This document shows positions 47,466 through 57,946 of a DNA stretch of 64,000 nt, piece by piece. Position numbers and translations under genes: made by a program. Source of the stretch: Heterobilharzia americana. Its lineage: Eukaryota; Platyhelminthes; Trematoda; Strigeidida; Schistosomatidae. How positions within the stretch are numbered: the first letter of the stretch is position 1; every line of letters starts with the position of its first letter. The notes beneath the pieces were generated by a model. It was not told the DNA's origin, searched no databases, and saw nothing but the letters and a program-made list of their open reading frames with translations. The stretch spans positions 30,023,661 to 30,087,660 of the forward strand of contig OX104127.1 in assembly GCA_944470555.2 (NCBI GenBank). The letters are read 5' to 3'.

Positions 47466-48261
47466 GGGTCAAAATTCCGACAAAGGGACTTAAGCTGTGG
47501 CAACGCAAAGACCAACCTTAAGCCTCAAAAAATAGTTGGACTTTAAACACTGACTGAAGTACTTCAAGTCAAGATTTATAAGAAAGCTCTTGATGTGGAC
47601 TACACAACAAAAGCAAAAACGTCAAAAGCGTGGAAAAATCCACTTCCTGTTTCCAGAGTGCGCTCTCAAACAGAAAGATGACAATTTATGTTTGTCGCAT
47701 AAACGACTCGAACCACAGATAGGTCTCCAATGGCAACCACCTCGCTTAGCCACAGTGCTACATGAACTTTTTTTTCAGTTAATAGGCCAATCCTCGAAGT
47801 AGGGCAATACAAAGCCGACCCGTGGAGGTTGAGCAAGCTCACGGCATCCGTCTGTAGGCACAAAATACAGGTAATTTCATTGGTCTCAGTTCAGAGACCG
47901 CTGCAGAAGTTACACTGCAACGAACAGATACCACACATGATCTTAGCTGACAGCCGAGAAGCGATTCTTTCAGCCTTTAATTACTTGCACCAAAACAAAT
48001 ATTTCCAGCATTATCACTCTGAATTGCTGGAAAAGATAACACTTGAAGAGTGAGAAATGCCTGAACTTATATATTCACCTGGATTAAATAATTGTGTAGA
48101 TACTTACTTACTCCTGAAATCACTGAATTAGGCTACTATTGGTCAAAAAAGCTACGAACAAAAGAATTGCTGTTAAAGTAGACGTTCATCTGACGAAACA
48201 CCGGGTTTTGCAGCCGAGCCAATCATGTCGACTACTCATAACGCAAACACCGAATATTGCG
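47466..48261. other. unassigned, probably transposon-derived
   Basis: Short frames at 47590-47802 (+), 47666-47863 (-) and 47829-48053 (+) carry no clear domain. Position between the CR1 5' end and the gypsy LTR copies suggests decayed retroelement sequence. A zinc-knuckle reading on the - strand was considered but was too weak. Confidence 0.35.
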
Positions 48262-48530
48262 CCTTTTGGTGCCACTTGAGTGTGAAAAAAAGGTTGTGAG
48301 CAGGAATGATCTAAACTCAGAACGATGTGTATGTACTGTGATGTGCTATTTTCCTGCTATTTTCATAACTTTTAGACACTTGATATCATGATAGGGCTTA
48401 ATGTCCATGTGTACCATTCAACACTGCTCGAACCCTTGTCGTTTCTCTGCAATTATCAACTTTGTGATACCTGTAAACCGGCTTCTGTCATGTTAAACTG
48501 ATAACCGGAAAACAAAAATTTTTTTTAAAT
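48262..48530 (+). mobile_element. gypsy-family LTR, plus orientation, decayed
   Basis: Aligns by eye with 46831-47102. Shared blocks include GGTGCCAC, GTGAAAAAAAGG, TTTTCCTG, CCATTCA and CTGTAAACCGGCTTCTGTCA. More diverged than the other copies. It lies opposite in orientation to the neighbouring gag. Confidence 0.6.
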
Positions 48531-48582
48531 GAGTGGGGTCTGAACACGATGTAGGCGAGTTTATTCCCCTTACCATGATCAA

Positions 48583-48605
48583 CTATTTGTTTCGAAAACA
48601 TGTGA

Positions 48606-48656
<51 letters not shown>

Positions 48657-49251
48657 AAAGCACGTCAAATGTTGCCTCGTTCGCATGTATAGACATTGAT
48701 GTGGTAAGATTAAGGGTGTGGGTGCTGTTCCTGCGGATTTTAGGGGCTGAGCAGCGCAAAATAAATATGAGTACTTTGAATTGTTCGTCTGTTAGCTGCT
48801 TCAACTTGAACCGTTCGCATGCCTTATCCACAATCTCAAGCTGGTTATGGATGTCATCAGTTTCATTGAATACCAGCTTCATGCATTGCAGCAGGTATTG
48901 AAGGGTGATCAGTGCTCTTCAAACTGCTACCGTAATGTTTCTACTGTCTCATCAAGTGTTCTGTCGCGTGGGCCCTGTGGAAGGATACGATTACAATAGT
49001 TATCCAACTCATCTCGACCAAGCTTTCAGAGCAGTAATCTATCTTTTCGTGAGTCGTCCTGATTTGCAGAACCACTTCTGAGAGGTCTCCGTATCATCGA
49101 AACCGTGTGTCGAAGTGATATCATCTGGATTGCATATAAAGTCCGGAATACTGGAACCAATTTTATCGTCCAAAAAAGACGGAGTGGATGTAAACGGAGT
49201 GGTGCACAGACCACTAAGCAGTTCCATCTTCTTCAACTGGTGCTCCATCAC
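48583..49251 (-). pseudogene. Ty3/gypsy gag remnant
   Basis: Directly downstream of the - strand LTR (49314-49590), frame 49251-49039 reads MEHQLKKMELLSGLCTTPFT, then PDFICNPDD, then CKSGRLTKR. After further frame changes, 48882-48583 reads LVFNETDDIHNQLEIVDKAC, then ERFKLKQLTDEQFKVLIFIL. This is the gag region typical of schistosome gypsy elements. A TA microsatellite interrupts its end. No protease, RT or integrase follows, so the element is a 5' remnant. Confidence 0.75.
48606..48653. repeat. (TA)n microsatellite
   Basis: About 24 uninterrupted TA units. It lies within or at the edge of the gag remnant, and translates as alternating Tyr-Ile in the - frame. Confidence 0.95.
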
Positions 49252-49313
49252 ATTTTATAGTCCCTGTATACCCATTTTTAACGCCTCCACCTCCAACTGT
49301 TACGTAAAAAAAT

Positions 49314-49590
49314 AACTAAATAAATAAATATTTTGTTCTCATATTAGCAATTTAACGTGGGAGAAGCTGGTTTACAGGCATCGTCACAATGATGTATGTT
49401 GAAAAATGTGCAAGATTTCACAGGACTTGAATGGTACTGAAGGGAGGCCATTAGATTCGATTAAAAAGAGGACATTCCACAGGTTATGAAGTGAACAGGA
49501 AAACACCGCTTTTCGGCAAATGCAGAGTGTTAAAGTTTGGATCGTTTTCAGCTGTGCGTTCTTTTTTCACCAGCGGTGGCACCAAGGTCA
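49314..49590 (-). mobile_element. gypsy-family LTR, minus orientation (5' LTR of gag)
   Basis: The reverse complement matches 46831-47102. The gag frame begins about 65 nt further along the - strand, the normal spacing between a 5' LTR and gag. The copy therefore belongs to the gag remnant. Confidence 0.75.
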
Positions 49591-51160
49591 CGTAAAATCC
49601 CAAATTTTCGTTGCAAGCAGTCGGCATGTTTGATTCGTCTTCACAATGCCGCGTTATGCTAGATAAACGTCTGTTTTACCATGAATTCGTATGCTTATGG
49701 CTTCGGAGACGAAAGGAATTTACACTGACGATTTGGGAAATCTGTAAGCTTCCATGTAATCATGTAGTCCAAGCGAATATCTACTCAAGTGTTACTATTC
49801 ACAGCAATATAGATTTACGCTATCAGAATGAGATATTGTGGTGCAAATTTGCACTAGCCTGGCAAGGGGCAACTGTTGGTTATTCCGAACGGATATAACA
49901 CACCAGTCTAAACGACAGCTAGCTTCGTACGCAACGGTCACTGACTACAACCCAGGGCGAATTGATTTCCTACAAGTATGACCAACTAATTAATTAGTTC
50001 AGAAACACGCGAGTTCGTACACATGAAATATGGCCTTGGCCGCAAATTGAGAGACTGACATGGTAAGAATGTGGATTAACCAATCAGTGAATTACATTGC
50101 ACTGAGGACGGAAAATAAACTACCAGTCATACTGTGAAGGTGAAAAGTCAAAAATGTTCGGATAAGTGGGGGTTTTATGCCATGCTGGGCTTTGTATTTG
50201 CGAGAGACCCAGCATGCGCAATATTTTAAGGTACCAAATTCCTCTTTTGATAGATGTAGGCAACATGTTTACAAGAGTTGATCACTACTTGGTTTTCTGT
50301 TCACTACTGCTTCCTCCAGGTAGGACTGCGGTCGATACCTCGACTGCACGACGCTTAATTTGTAGAGGCTACGGTAGAACAGACTGGAGGTTCATGTGTC
50401 TGCTTCATCACTCCCGACCCCAAATTTCCTCTTAATGTATTTTACTACAACTTCAAAACCCGTCCCTCTATTGCCGTTCTGCTGAGATGTCTCAAAATGT
50501 TATCCTCGCTTGGTGTGCCATTTACCCTTCCTAGTGCTCGCTGAAGCTTGTGCAAACTCTCAACTAGACGCTGCTGACACCATGAATGCGATGCACGTCA
50601 GTCGATTCCACCTCGCGTAACCATGATTTTTGTACGAAAAGTGAGGATGGTATTGCTGGCTACAGCGTCACAGCCATCAGAACCCGGGCCCGGTTGATTA
50701 CGATTAGAAAGGCGTCACATATGAAACCGGTTAAAGTTCACGCGGCGTAGGTTAGGTACTGATGCACTTGTAGGCCTCTGTATTAGTGAGCTATTGGCGA
50801 AGAATCGACGTTCCTCTTTGGCGTCGTTTCGAAAAAGGCGATGACATCGTTAATTTGTACATTTTATTCGACTGTAATTCAGCAACTTACTGGCCACAGT
50901 TTCCGTGCAAGTTATGATGCCTGAAGAATTTGAAACTAGGAAAGCCTGCGAAGTAGCATTTTATGATTTGAATAGGGTAACAACTAGTTGTTGTGGCTGT
51001 CCGTAAACCACTGACACTATGCCTTTTGTAATGTTAGGGGGCATGCACACCTTCCCGATTTAGTCACAGAGGTTGAAATAACCCAGGAGTCAGATACCAA
51101 TTTACTGGCATGGATGTGCACATTTGATTAGAAGAAGTATGGCAGATCACGTTTACAAAC
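49591..51160. other. no gene recognised
   Basis: Frames at 49611-49898 and 50166-50435 (+) have no known motif. There is a perfect 9-bp hairpin, CATGCTGGG (50181-50189) with CCCAGCATG (50208-50216). The flanks are LTR copies of one family in the same orientation. The stretch may therefore be internal or inserted transposon sequence, but I cannot assign it. Confidence 0.4.
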
Positions 51161-51164
51161 AAAT

Positions 51165-51490
51165 AATCAAGTGTTTTATTCTCACATTAGTAACTTAACA
51201 CGGGAGAAGACAGTTTAAAAGCACCATCACATTGATATAGGTCAAAAAATCTACAAGATTTTGCCAGTGCTGAATGGTACAGACGGAATGTCATTATACT
51301 CTATTAAAGCGTTAAGAGATCCTGCTAGTTAAGAAGCGAACAAGAAAATATCATTTTTCGGCGTATATAGAGTTTAGACAATAATGAATATTATCCTCAT
51401 ACAATGGGCCTAACATGAAGAATACCAGTTTACAAGCAGCGTCAAACTGATGATTCTTAAAAGTTTACAAAATGGTATTTAGTATTAAAC
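51165..51490 (-). mobile_element. two further LTR fragments, minus orientation
   Basis: 51165-51375 (TTTTATTCTCACATTAGTAA then CTTAACACGGGAGAAG) matches the 49314 copy. 51395-51490 (GGCCTAACATGAAGAATACC then AGTTTACAAGCAGCGTC) repeats the start of the same LTR again. Both decayed. Confidence 0.6.
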
Positions 51491-51624
51491 AGTTCACGCA
51501 CCAAGTCTTTGGTGTACATAATCTTATTGAAAGTGGCTGAAATTCAAGAGGTGGACATGGACTTTCACCTCCCATCAGACAGACAGGTTCCATTAGCGAG
51601 CTATCCTAAGCAAACCATCGGTAC

Positions 51625-52330
51625 TAAGAGGAATCGCGCTCATATATAAGCCGCCGGTAATTATTATCACAGAGTCTTGGCGTCACGCAAATATACCGGA
51701 TGAAGAGATAAGTATTGACATGTACACACAATTCCAATGTGACCGAGTAACAAGAAGGGAGGAGGTTGCCTGATGTACTTCCTAAACACACAGTATTCAG
51801 GTTGGAAAATATGGTTCTTGGTAAAGTAAGTGACTCTCTATGGGTCATAGCACGCTACAGGAATGCTACAGCACTGGTGAAATGTGTTTACGGAGCATCT
51901 GGTACCTTTAACAATCATGAAATTCCACTGATTACGGCTCTGGAACATGCATCCACTCTCCCGTATGATCATAAGCAGTGACTTTGACCTACCTGAAATT
52001 AGGTGGGATTCACTTACTGGTCCGGCTAGGTACGACGAATTTTTCCATACACCGTCTGTTTTTGAATGGAAGCAAATCGTTACCATTCCCACAAGAAATG
52101 ACAATGTATTGGGCTCAATATTTTGCCATAACATAAGTCCTATTTTGACAAATGTAGGCCCCAAGTTTCCAGGAAGTTATCACAATACGGTATTATGTGC
52201 ACTGCCACTTCCTGCAACTACTACTTCAATTGGTACTTCCACTGCACACCAAATACACATACAAAGTAGGTCAGAGCTCGAAACCGGACAATATGTTTGC
52301 GTAATGACAGACGAAGGCAGTGGATAAGCA
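51625..52330 (+). mobile_element. CR1-like endonuclease fragment
   Basis: Frames broken, but the order is endonuclease-like: a TETWL-like start, GGGCLMYFLNTQYSG near 51760, then MIISSDFDLPEIRWDSLTG and FEWKQIVTIPTRNDNVLGSI. The GDFNLPE catalytic block has decayed to SDFDLPE. It resembles, but is not identical to, the endonuclease at 40.6 kb (GDFNLPEVNWE). Confidence 0.7.
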
Positions 52331-53700
52331 AACGTAAAATATGAACAAAACGGCTGTGAAAAGGCTGACACAAATAAAGTTATAAGAAGAGGGACATTTC
52401 AAAGACCTAATGGGTAAGGTTGTTCACCATGTCCTCGAAAAAAACACTCCTTTACATTTTCATGAAACTTTCACTACAGCATTCTCCCTCATATTACCAC
52501 TACTTTTATTTTTCGTAGGTACACAAACAGCGTCATCTTTGCTGTTGACTCAGTAGTCCAGTTCCGACAACCTGAAAGCGCCTACAATGATAATGTCATG
52601 GGATCTATCGTAAGCGCGTCAGACTGCGTCTTGAAAAGCTTTGATTTAGTCAATACCCCCCAGCAGTCACCCGTATGAAGCCAGCTTCCTTGATAATTCA
52701 CACATTCAGTGGTTAGCACCTGATGATAACTTCCAATAAAATAATGACCGTTCAGTGAGCTGTGGTTTAATATCCTCCGGCTTTCATGCGGTAACACAGC
52801 AGAGGCCTCCTTCAGCTGTGTACAGCAGCAGCTGGAGTTGGTCAGCAGCTCGGTTACAGCCATATTCACTATTAATATTCCATTTTCTTGGCATTTTTCA
52901 AACGGATAGTATCATGCATCAGTTTAAGTGAATACGGCCTCCTCATCACATCTCGAAAAGCAACGTTCACTATATATCCATCCTGGATAATTTTGCAGGA
53001 CACATGCAACTACATGTTCTAGTCAGTAATTTTTCGACTTACTGGGGAATTCTTGAATCTTCAGGAGCAGATGTTGATGAGAGTAGAGATGTATCCTGTA
53101 TGACCTATGCGGATATGCCCCTTGGTGCACACCAACCTCCAAACCTATGCAGATATCCTCTAAAAAACTAGGTTGACTGCTTATTTCAATGTAAATTGCT
53201 GTCGGCCGTTTAAAAACATTCAATGCCTTTTTGACAGCGTAAGGACTTATTTTATCCGCCAGGGGTCAATATCCTCACGATGCCATGTACTTCAGTGCCC
53301 TTGAGGACCGAGGCACAGTTTCCAGTTTGTCTCTTTCCGATCACTTTCAATCCCATATATCCTTTCGCAAAACACGTATTCAATATGCGAATTTTTGTCA
53401 GTCTTTGATCTACCTGCTATGGAAGGCTCTCAGCTACGTTTATAGCATTGCTTTAAGGCCCTGGAGGGTTTCGCTGAAACAAAAGACATGGACATTAATG
53501 TCTCAACTCCTAAACTCTTTTGTTTGAAATTATCAGTAACATGTACTTGTATCCAGACGACACTTATGGTTAGCATATATGTATCGCATTCGAAATCTTA
53601 CCCATTCACATTTTAGTTCTCATTTCTAGACTGCTACATCTCTTAAATTTCAATTCCTCTCATTTTTCAGTTGTCTGTTATCAATTAATGTAGATACAAC
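52331..53700 (-). mobile_element. probable second CR1-like endonuclease scrap, minus strand
   Basis: Around 52500-52600 the - strand reads DIIIVGAFRLSELDY, a decayed form of the endonuclease block (VGDFNLPELDW). The 95-codon frame 52582-52869 leads into it. Further upstream (53023-53223 -) nothing is recognisable. The rest, up to the ADA 5' region, holds only a short + frame (53285-53527) without known motif. Confidence 0.35.
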
Positions 53701-53711
53701 TTATGTACTTG

Positions 53712-53756
53712 GTGAGTCCTCGGCTCACATTTTTCTAATCTTATTTTCTCTTGCAG
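53712..53756 (+). other. candidate 45-nt mini-intron before the ADA start
   Basis: The sequence TTG|GTGAGT at 53712 and a T-rich run ending TTCTCTTGCAG at 53756 give a canonical donor and acceptor 45 nt apart. Schistosome genes often have very short introns near their 5' end. Downstream, the ADA frame is open from 53757 to the ATG at 53872. If this intron is spliced, the joined codon before it reads TGA, so translation would still start at 53872. The acceptor could alternatively accept a spliced leader or a distant 5' exon. Confidence 0.4.
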
Positions 53757-53871
53757 ATTCTCGTGGTCATCACTAACCCCACGCACCTCTACACGCCTTC
53801 TGCAACAACCTGCCTACCTACAGGGCAGAAGAAAACCTGCCAACAGCTGGTCGTTACACAGAGTTTGTGAA

Positions 53872-54093
53872 ATGTTACTTCGCGAGTGTGCACATGGAAT
53901 CGATTTGCACGTTCATTTAGATGGTGCTGTTAGACCGGAAACACTTTATGAGCTGATAAACAGTGAAACGCTGTCAAAAGCTCCTAGATCGGTGCTAGAA
54001 CTCCGAGAAAAACTGATCCCAAAAGCTCCATATTCATTAAAGGGATTTCTGAAAGCCTTCGATATTATAGTACCGCTAATTTCTGGCAAAAAA
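53872..54093 (+). CDS. adenosine deaminase, first coding exon
   Basis: Adenosine deaminase converts adenosine to inosine in purine salvage. This exon has 74 codons from the ATG at 53872 to the donor AAA|GTAAGC at 54094, ending in phase 0. It reads GIDLHVHLDGAVRPETLYEL, in which HVH supplies two zinc ligands. It then reads LKGFLKAFDIIVPLISGKK, matching the family's FLxxFxxxxP block. Residues before GIDLHVH are fewer than in most eukaryotic ADAs, and the frame stays open upstream to 53757, so the true start could lie in an earlier exon. Confidence 0.9.
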
Positions 54094-57000
54094 GTAAGCT
54101 ACAATTCAAATCCCATACTTCTAAGAATATGATATTTTAGCCCAACTCCTCTCTGGACTTCAGAGTAGATGTGTACACCTGGTCAGCATTTTTGTAGTAA
54201 CAAATAGCGCAAATTCGAGCCCAGTGCCTGGCAATTAATTTGATATGGGGCCAAATGTAGGGCTTGTTTGCCCCGACCATCTTCTGTAGCGCATTCATGA
54301 GTATACCAATATTGCCATATTTGTCCAACGAAAATGTTGACTGTAATACTTAAACCCATGTCTACTTTCATAATTTATATAGCAAAAAGCTTGAAGTTTG
54401 GAGTACTTATCCTAAGAAACATTATCGACAGACAAAAAAGGTTAGTCATTGACGTTATAATGGTACCGTCTGGTAGACGCTATCGCAGTCAGCCTTTTCA
54501 CAGGGCTAAACAAGAGACTTTGGGAAAAGATTGCATTGAAGCATTTTAGGGTCAAACTAAGGAAAAGCAAGTGGTTTTACAACATTTCTCGGAGTTTTAC
54601 TTAGTTTTTGGCCCTACACTTCCTTAATTTTTGCCCAGCGTTTCTTATCAGTTTACTCTATGTTTCACTTACTTGGTTCAGTGTTCGGTAAATGACTACC
54701 TTTCTCCGTGAAAATTTTTATTGCGGTAAACATGCATAACAAAAGTTCAGATGTATATTTAGTTAATTAGCTTATATATGCGTTACAAGCCTTTCGTTTT
54801 TTAAAAAGTGTTGCTTCTACCCTCTGAATCATTTCTCGTAGCCTTAACGCTATGAGAAGATGAGAGAGATTAAGTTCATCCCGACGTGACCGCACAAAAG
54901 ATGTCATAAAAATTGTATCACTGAAATTTTGTTGTCTCGATAAATTTCTGATTCTAATCAGTATATCAAGTAGTAAGCGTATATGTCCGCTGCATATATA
55001 CGTGTAATAAGTGATATTTCGAAAATATGGTGGTTGACAAGTCAAAGGGACTAGTTATTGTCACTTTATATACTTATATGTGAATGTGAATAGTAGATAG
55101 ATGTGCATCTGCTAATATACAACTTAAAGTTAGTTCACACACAAAGATTTGTTTTTTGATGCATTGGACCTTAAACCCACTCTGTCTACCATCATGATTA
55201 CAACCAGTTGGCACCACTAGTTTGTACACGATATATGGACCCTTTCGCTTAGTGCAAGTGTTGGGTTTCTAAGACATAGCATATTTTGTCTTAGGTGAAT
55301 TGAGGTAATTATAGTTACACCATCGTTCATCGTAGCCACCCTTCAGGTTCACGTTATGTTTTGCATCTTTTGTCACAAGTCCATCAAATCACCAGTGAGA
55401 CTAATTTAAATTCTACATGCTTGTTTCAAAAAATCTACGTTTTGACTTGACTTATATTTACAATGTGAAGATTCGATACCGAAGATTTTGAAAATGAGGC
55501 ACATAAATATGTTTTATTTTGTCACAACCTATACCTACATATATCATGAGTTCCTAAAGAAATAATTTTTGCCGTGATCGTGTCCGATAAAAAGGTCTAA
55601 ACTTTCGACAACTGCTTCACATGTACTTCCTTAGAATTTACATTTGTAACATTTAATATGATTGTTATGAGATTTTACAGGCCGATTAAGCTTCTGTACT
55701 TTCTAATGTTGCTGTGGAGTCTCGCCGAAGCTCTATTGTTTGTGGATGTTGCAACTCCAGTCACTTATCTTTGGCAGTTATGTCAATCGCAGTCAAGTTT
55801 TGATGTATTTTTTTGTTAGAATAAGGGTAATTTGTCCCAAATACCTGCAATTGCTGTCATTGGAAGTTGTCTAGTCAACATCAGTCAATTTACTGGATTC
55901 AAAAATACACAAAAAGCTTAAAAAGTGACTGGTGGGATGAATAATCACCCCTCGCCATATTGTAGTTCCTAACCAAAATCATGTATCTGTAATTCAAAGG
56001 GGACACCATAGCTGAAGTGCCGAAGATGTATCAGTAGTACTTTTTATGCTGCTAGGCTGAGACTGGTTTTCTCGAGGTGTCGTCTGGTTCGACAGTGCAT
56101 GAAAGACAGACTAAGCTTTATGTCTGGTTTTATTTGTATTTACAAATTCACATGCTCCTGTGGGGCTGACTGTTGTAAGCACGCCCTCCACAAATGAGTT
56201 GCTGAGCATTACCCGGTTTGGCTTACGAGAGGCGAGCGAAGAAAAACAACTTCGTCCATATGCGAACATCTGGTACAGTTAGGTCATTTGGCCTGGACTA
56301 CTTCAAGGGTCTCTACCTTGACCCTAGTAACTCATTTTGCGTATTTTGTCAATGTCATTTCACTTCACTTTGTTATACTTCTCTTTTATGGTCATCATTA
56401 TCACCATTTTTGCTACATTGACAACATTTGACCCATATTCTACGATTTAACATCAATTCGTCCCTTATTCGCTGGCCAATTTTGCATGCCCCAGTTGAAT
56501 TATCGTCATTTTACACTTCTTTGACAGCACTTGTCCCTTACCTCATCCATCATTATCATTTCATTTCTTATTCAATGATCCAGTTTGTATTTCTTCCACA
56601 TGAACAAATCCCACCACCACCACCACCAACTGTATATTTTATGTGTTGACTGAGCAACGTTTTAGTGCAGTTATTTGTCATTTTACCGATCATAAACACG
56701 ACTGTACAGCTTTGTAGTGAAGTTTCTGAGAAGAAATATTTCTCCGCTGTTACATGTCTTGTTCTTATTCTTGAAGTACAAATAAAACACGCAGGGAACC
56801 AATAGTATATCGTAAAAACATTCTATTCGATCTAAAGTCTGCTGGGTCAGAGTGAATCTTCTTTGTTGGTGTCATGCTGTAGACAACCATCAAGAACATA
56901 TCCATCTGAATTGAGAGCAAAACAAGCATGTATTTAGATAGTAATAGTCTGTGAGTCTTCTGAAAATGCTTGGACAACACCAGACACGAAGTATCTACCA

Positions 57001-57658
57001 AAACGTTTACTATCAAGTTAGCTGAAAGGAGGCTATGAAGTAAACCGTTTATAGGCATGAAGAATAAATAGTCAGAACATTGTACGTGACATATATGATT
57101 GAAGATTGGAACTGGTCTTCTATGAGTGAAATCATAAACTGCTGGTTATATTGCATAACTTGGGAGCTAGTTGTAATAAATTCTCAGTAGTTATTAGAGC
57201 CACGAAAGTTTTGTGTAATTGACTCGACTATCTTTATCCTGATCTATCTATTTTACTTAGCCGTATTACCCTTGAATATACTCCGAGAAAGATTTTCACA
57301 AGTTAAGTTTTAGTAATATGAATCAATCATATTTCAATGTCATACATCTTCTCATAGTTCAGTTTGAAATCCACCACTGCACTAAGGCAAGTATAGAATG
57401 TCTGTTTACAGTACACACATCACATTATTTGTGTATCTTCGATTCTTGTGATACAAGGGGAGCTTCGTGTATAACTCAAAGATTCTATTTCACTATTCTA
57501 TGAATTACTTCCAAAGCGTATGGATTCTAATCAAAGTTGTGGCATCATTCACTGACACATCTGCTGTTTTATCGGTTTTTGTTAGTAATTTATATCACTT
57601 TTCTACTTTGACAGTACTCACTACTTATTTCTCTTTCTTATTACTCACATACATTCAG
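54094..57658 (+). other. ADA intron (3565 nt)
   Basis: Bounded by GTAAGC and TTACTCACATACATTCAG. It contains a Penelope GIY-YIG fragment at 56095-56340. Other open frames (54334-54549, 54767-55045, 56428-56649, 56765-57058) have no recognised domains. A short CCA run lies at 56612-56628. Confidence 0.8.
56095..56340 (+). mobile_element. Penelope-like GIY-YIG endonuclease fragment
   Basis: With frame allowance the + strand reads FICIYKFTCSCGADCCK, then VAEHYPVWLTRGERRKTTSS, then ICEHLVQLGH. This corresponds to the CSCGASYIGR ... SEHHPSW ... HLVDTGH block of the 35.7-36.6 kb element. The YIG motif itself is lost (ADCCK). It is a 5'-truncated fragment in the ADA intron, on the gene's strand. 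Confidence 0.65.
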
Positions 57659-57946
57659 GTTACTTTAGCGCGTATTTGTAAGGAGTTTGTTGAAGATTGT
57701 GTGAAACTCGGTGGACTATGTTATGTGGAGACAAGATTCTGTCCGTTCATTTGACTGGTCCTGATTTTAGTGCAGAAGAAGTGTTGAAGACAGTTCTTGA
57801 GGCGCTGCAAATTGCCGGCAGACAACAGAAGCTGGAGGTCCGAACTATTTTATCTATCATGAGGCATATGCCTGAAACAGCCCGGGAAACTCTAGAGTTA
57901 GCCAAGAAGTATAAACCACATGGAGTTGTTGCAATAGATATTGCAG
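57659..57946 (+). CDS. adenosine deaminase, second visible exon (frame broken)
   Basis: Acceptor ATTCAG at 57653-57658, donor GCAG|GTGAGT at 57947. The first part reads VTLARICKEFVEDCVKLGG, then LCYVETRFCPF. The second, in another frame, reads LTGPDFSAEEVLKTVLEALQ, then TILSIMRHMPETARETLEL, then HGVVAIDIAG. Both match ADA. In one frame a TGA appears at 57752-57754. The exon is 288 nt, while its phases (0 in, 1 out) need 3n+1, so the frame must change inside it. Either about 2 nt are surplus near 57746, or a 26-nt intron (57745-57770, GT...AG) is removed. Confidence 0.85.

Noticed and set aside
47600..47770. Gag zinc-knuckle reading on the minus strand
   Set aside because: Cysteine and histidine spacing does not fit CX2CX4HX4C in any single frame.
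57741..57770. 30-nt alternative intron (GTCC...TTTTAG) in the ADA exon
   Set aside because: Its removal leaves 258 nt, the wrong phase for the next exon; only the 26-nt version or a 2-nt indel restores frame.
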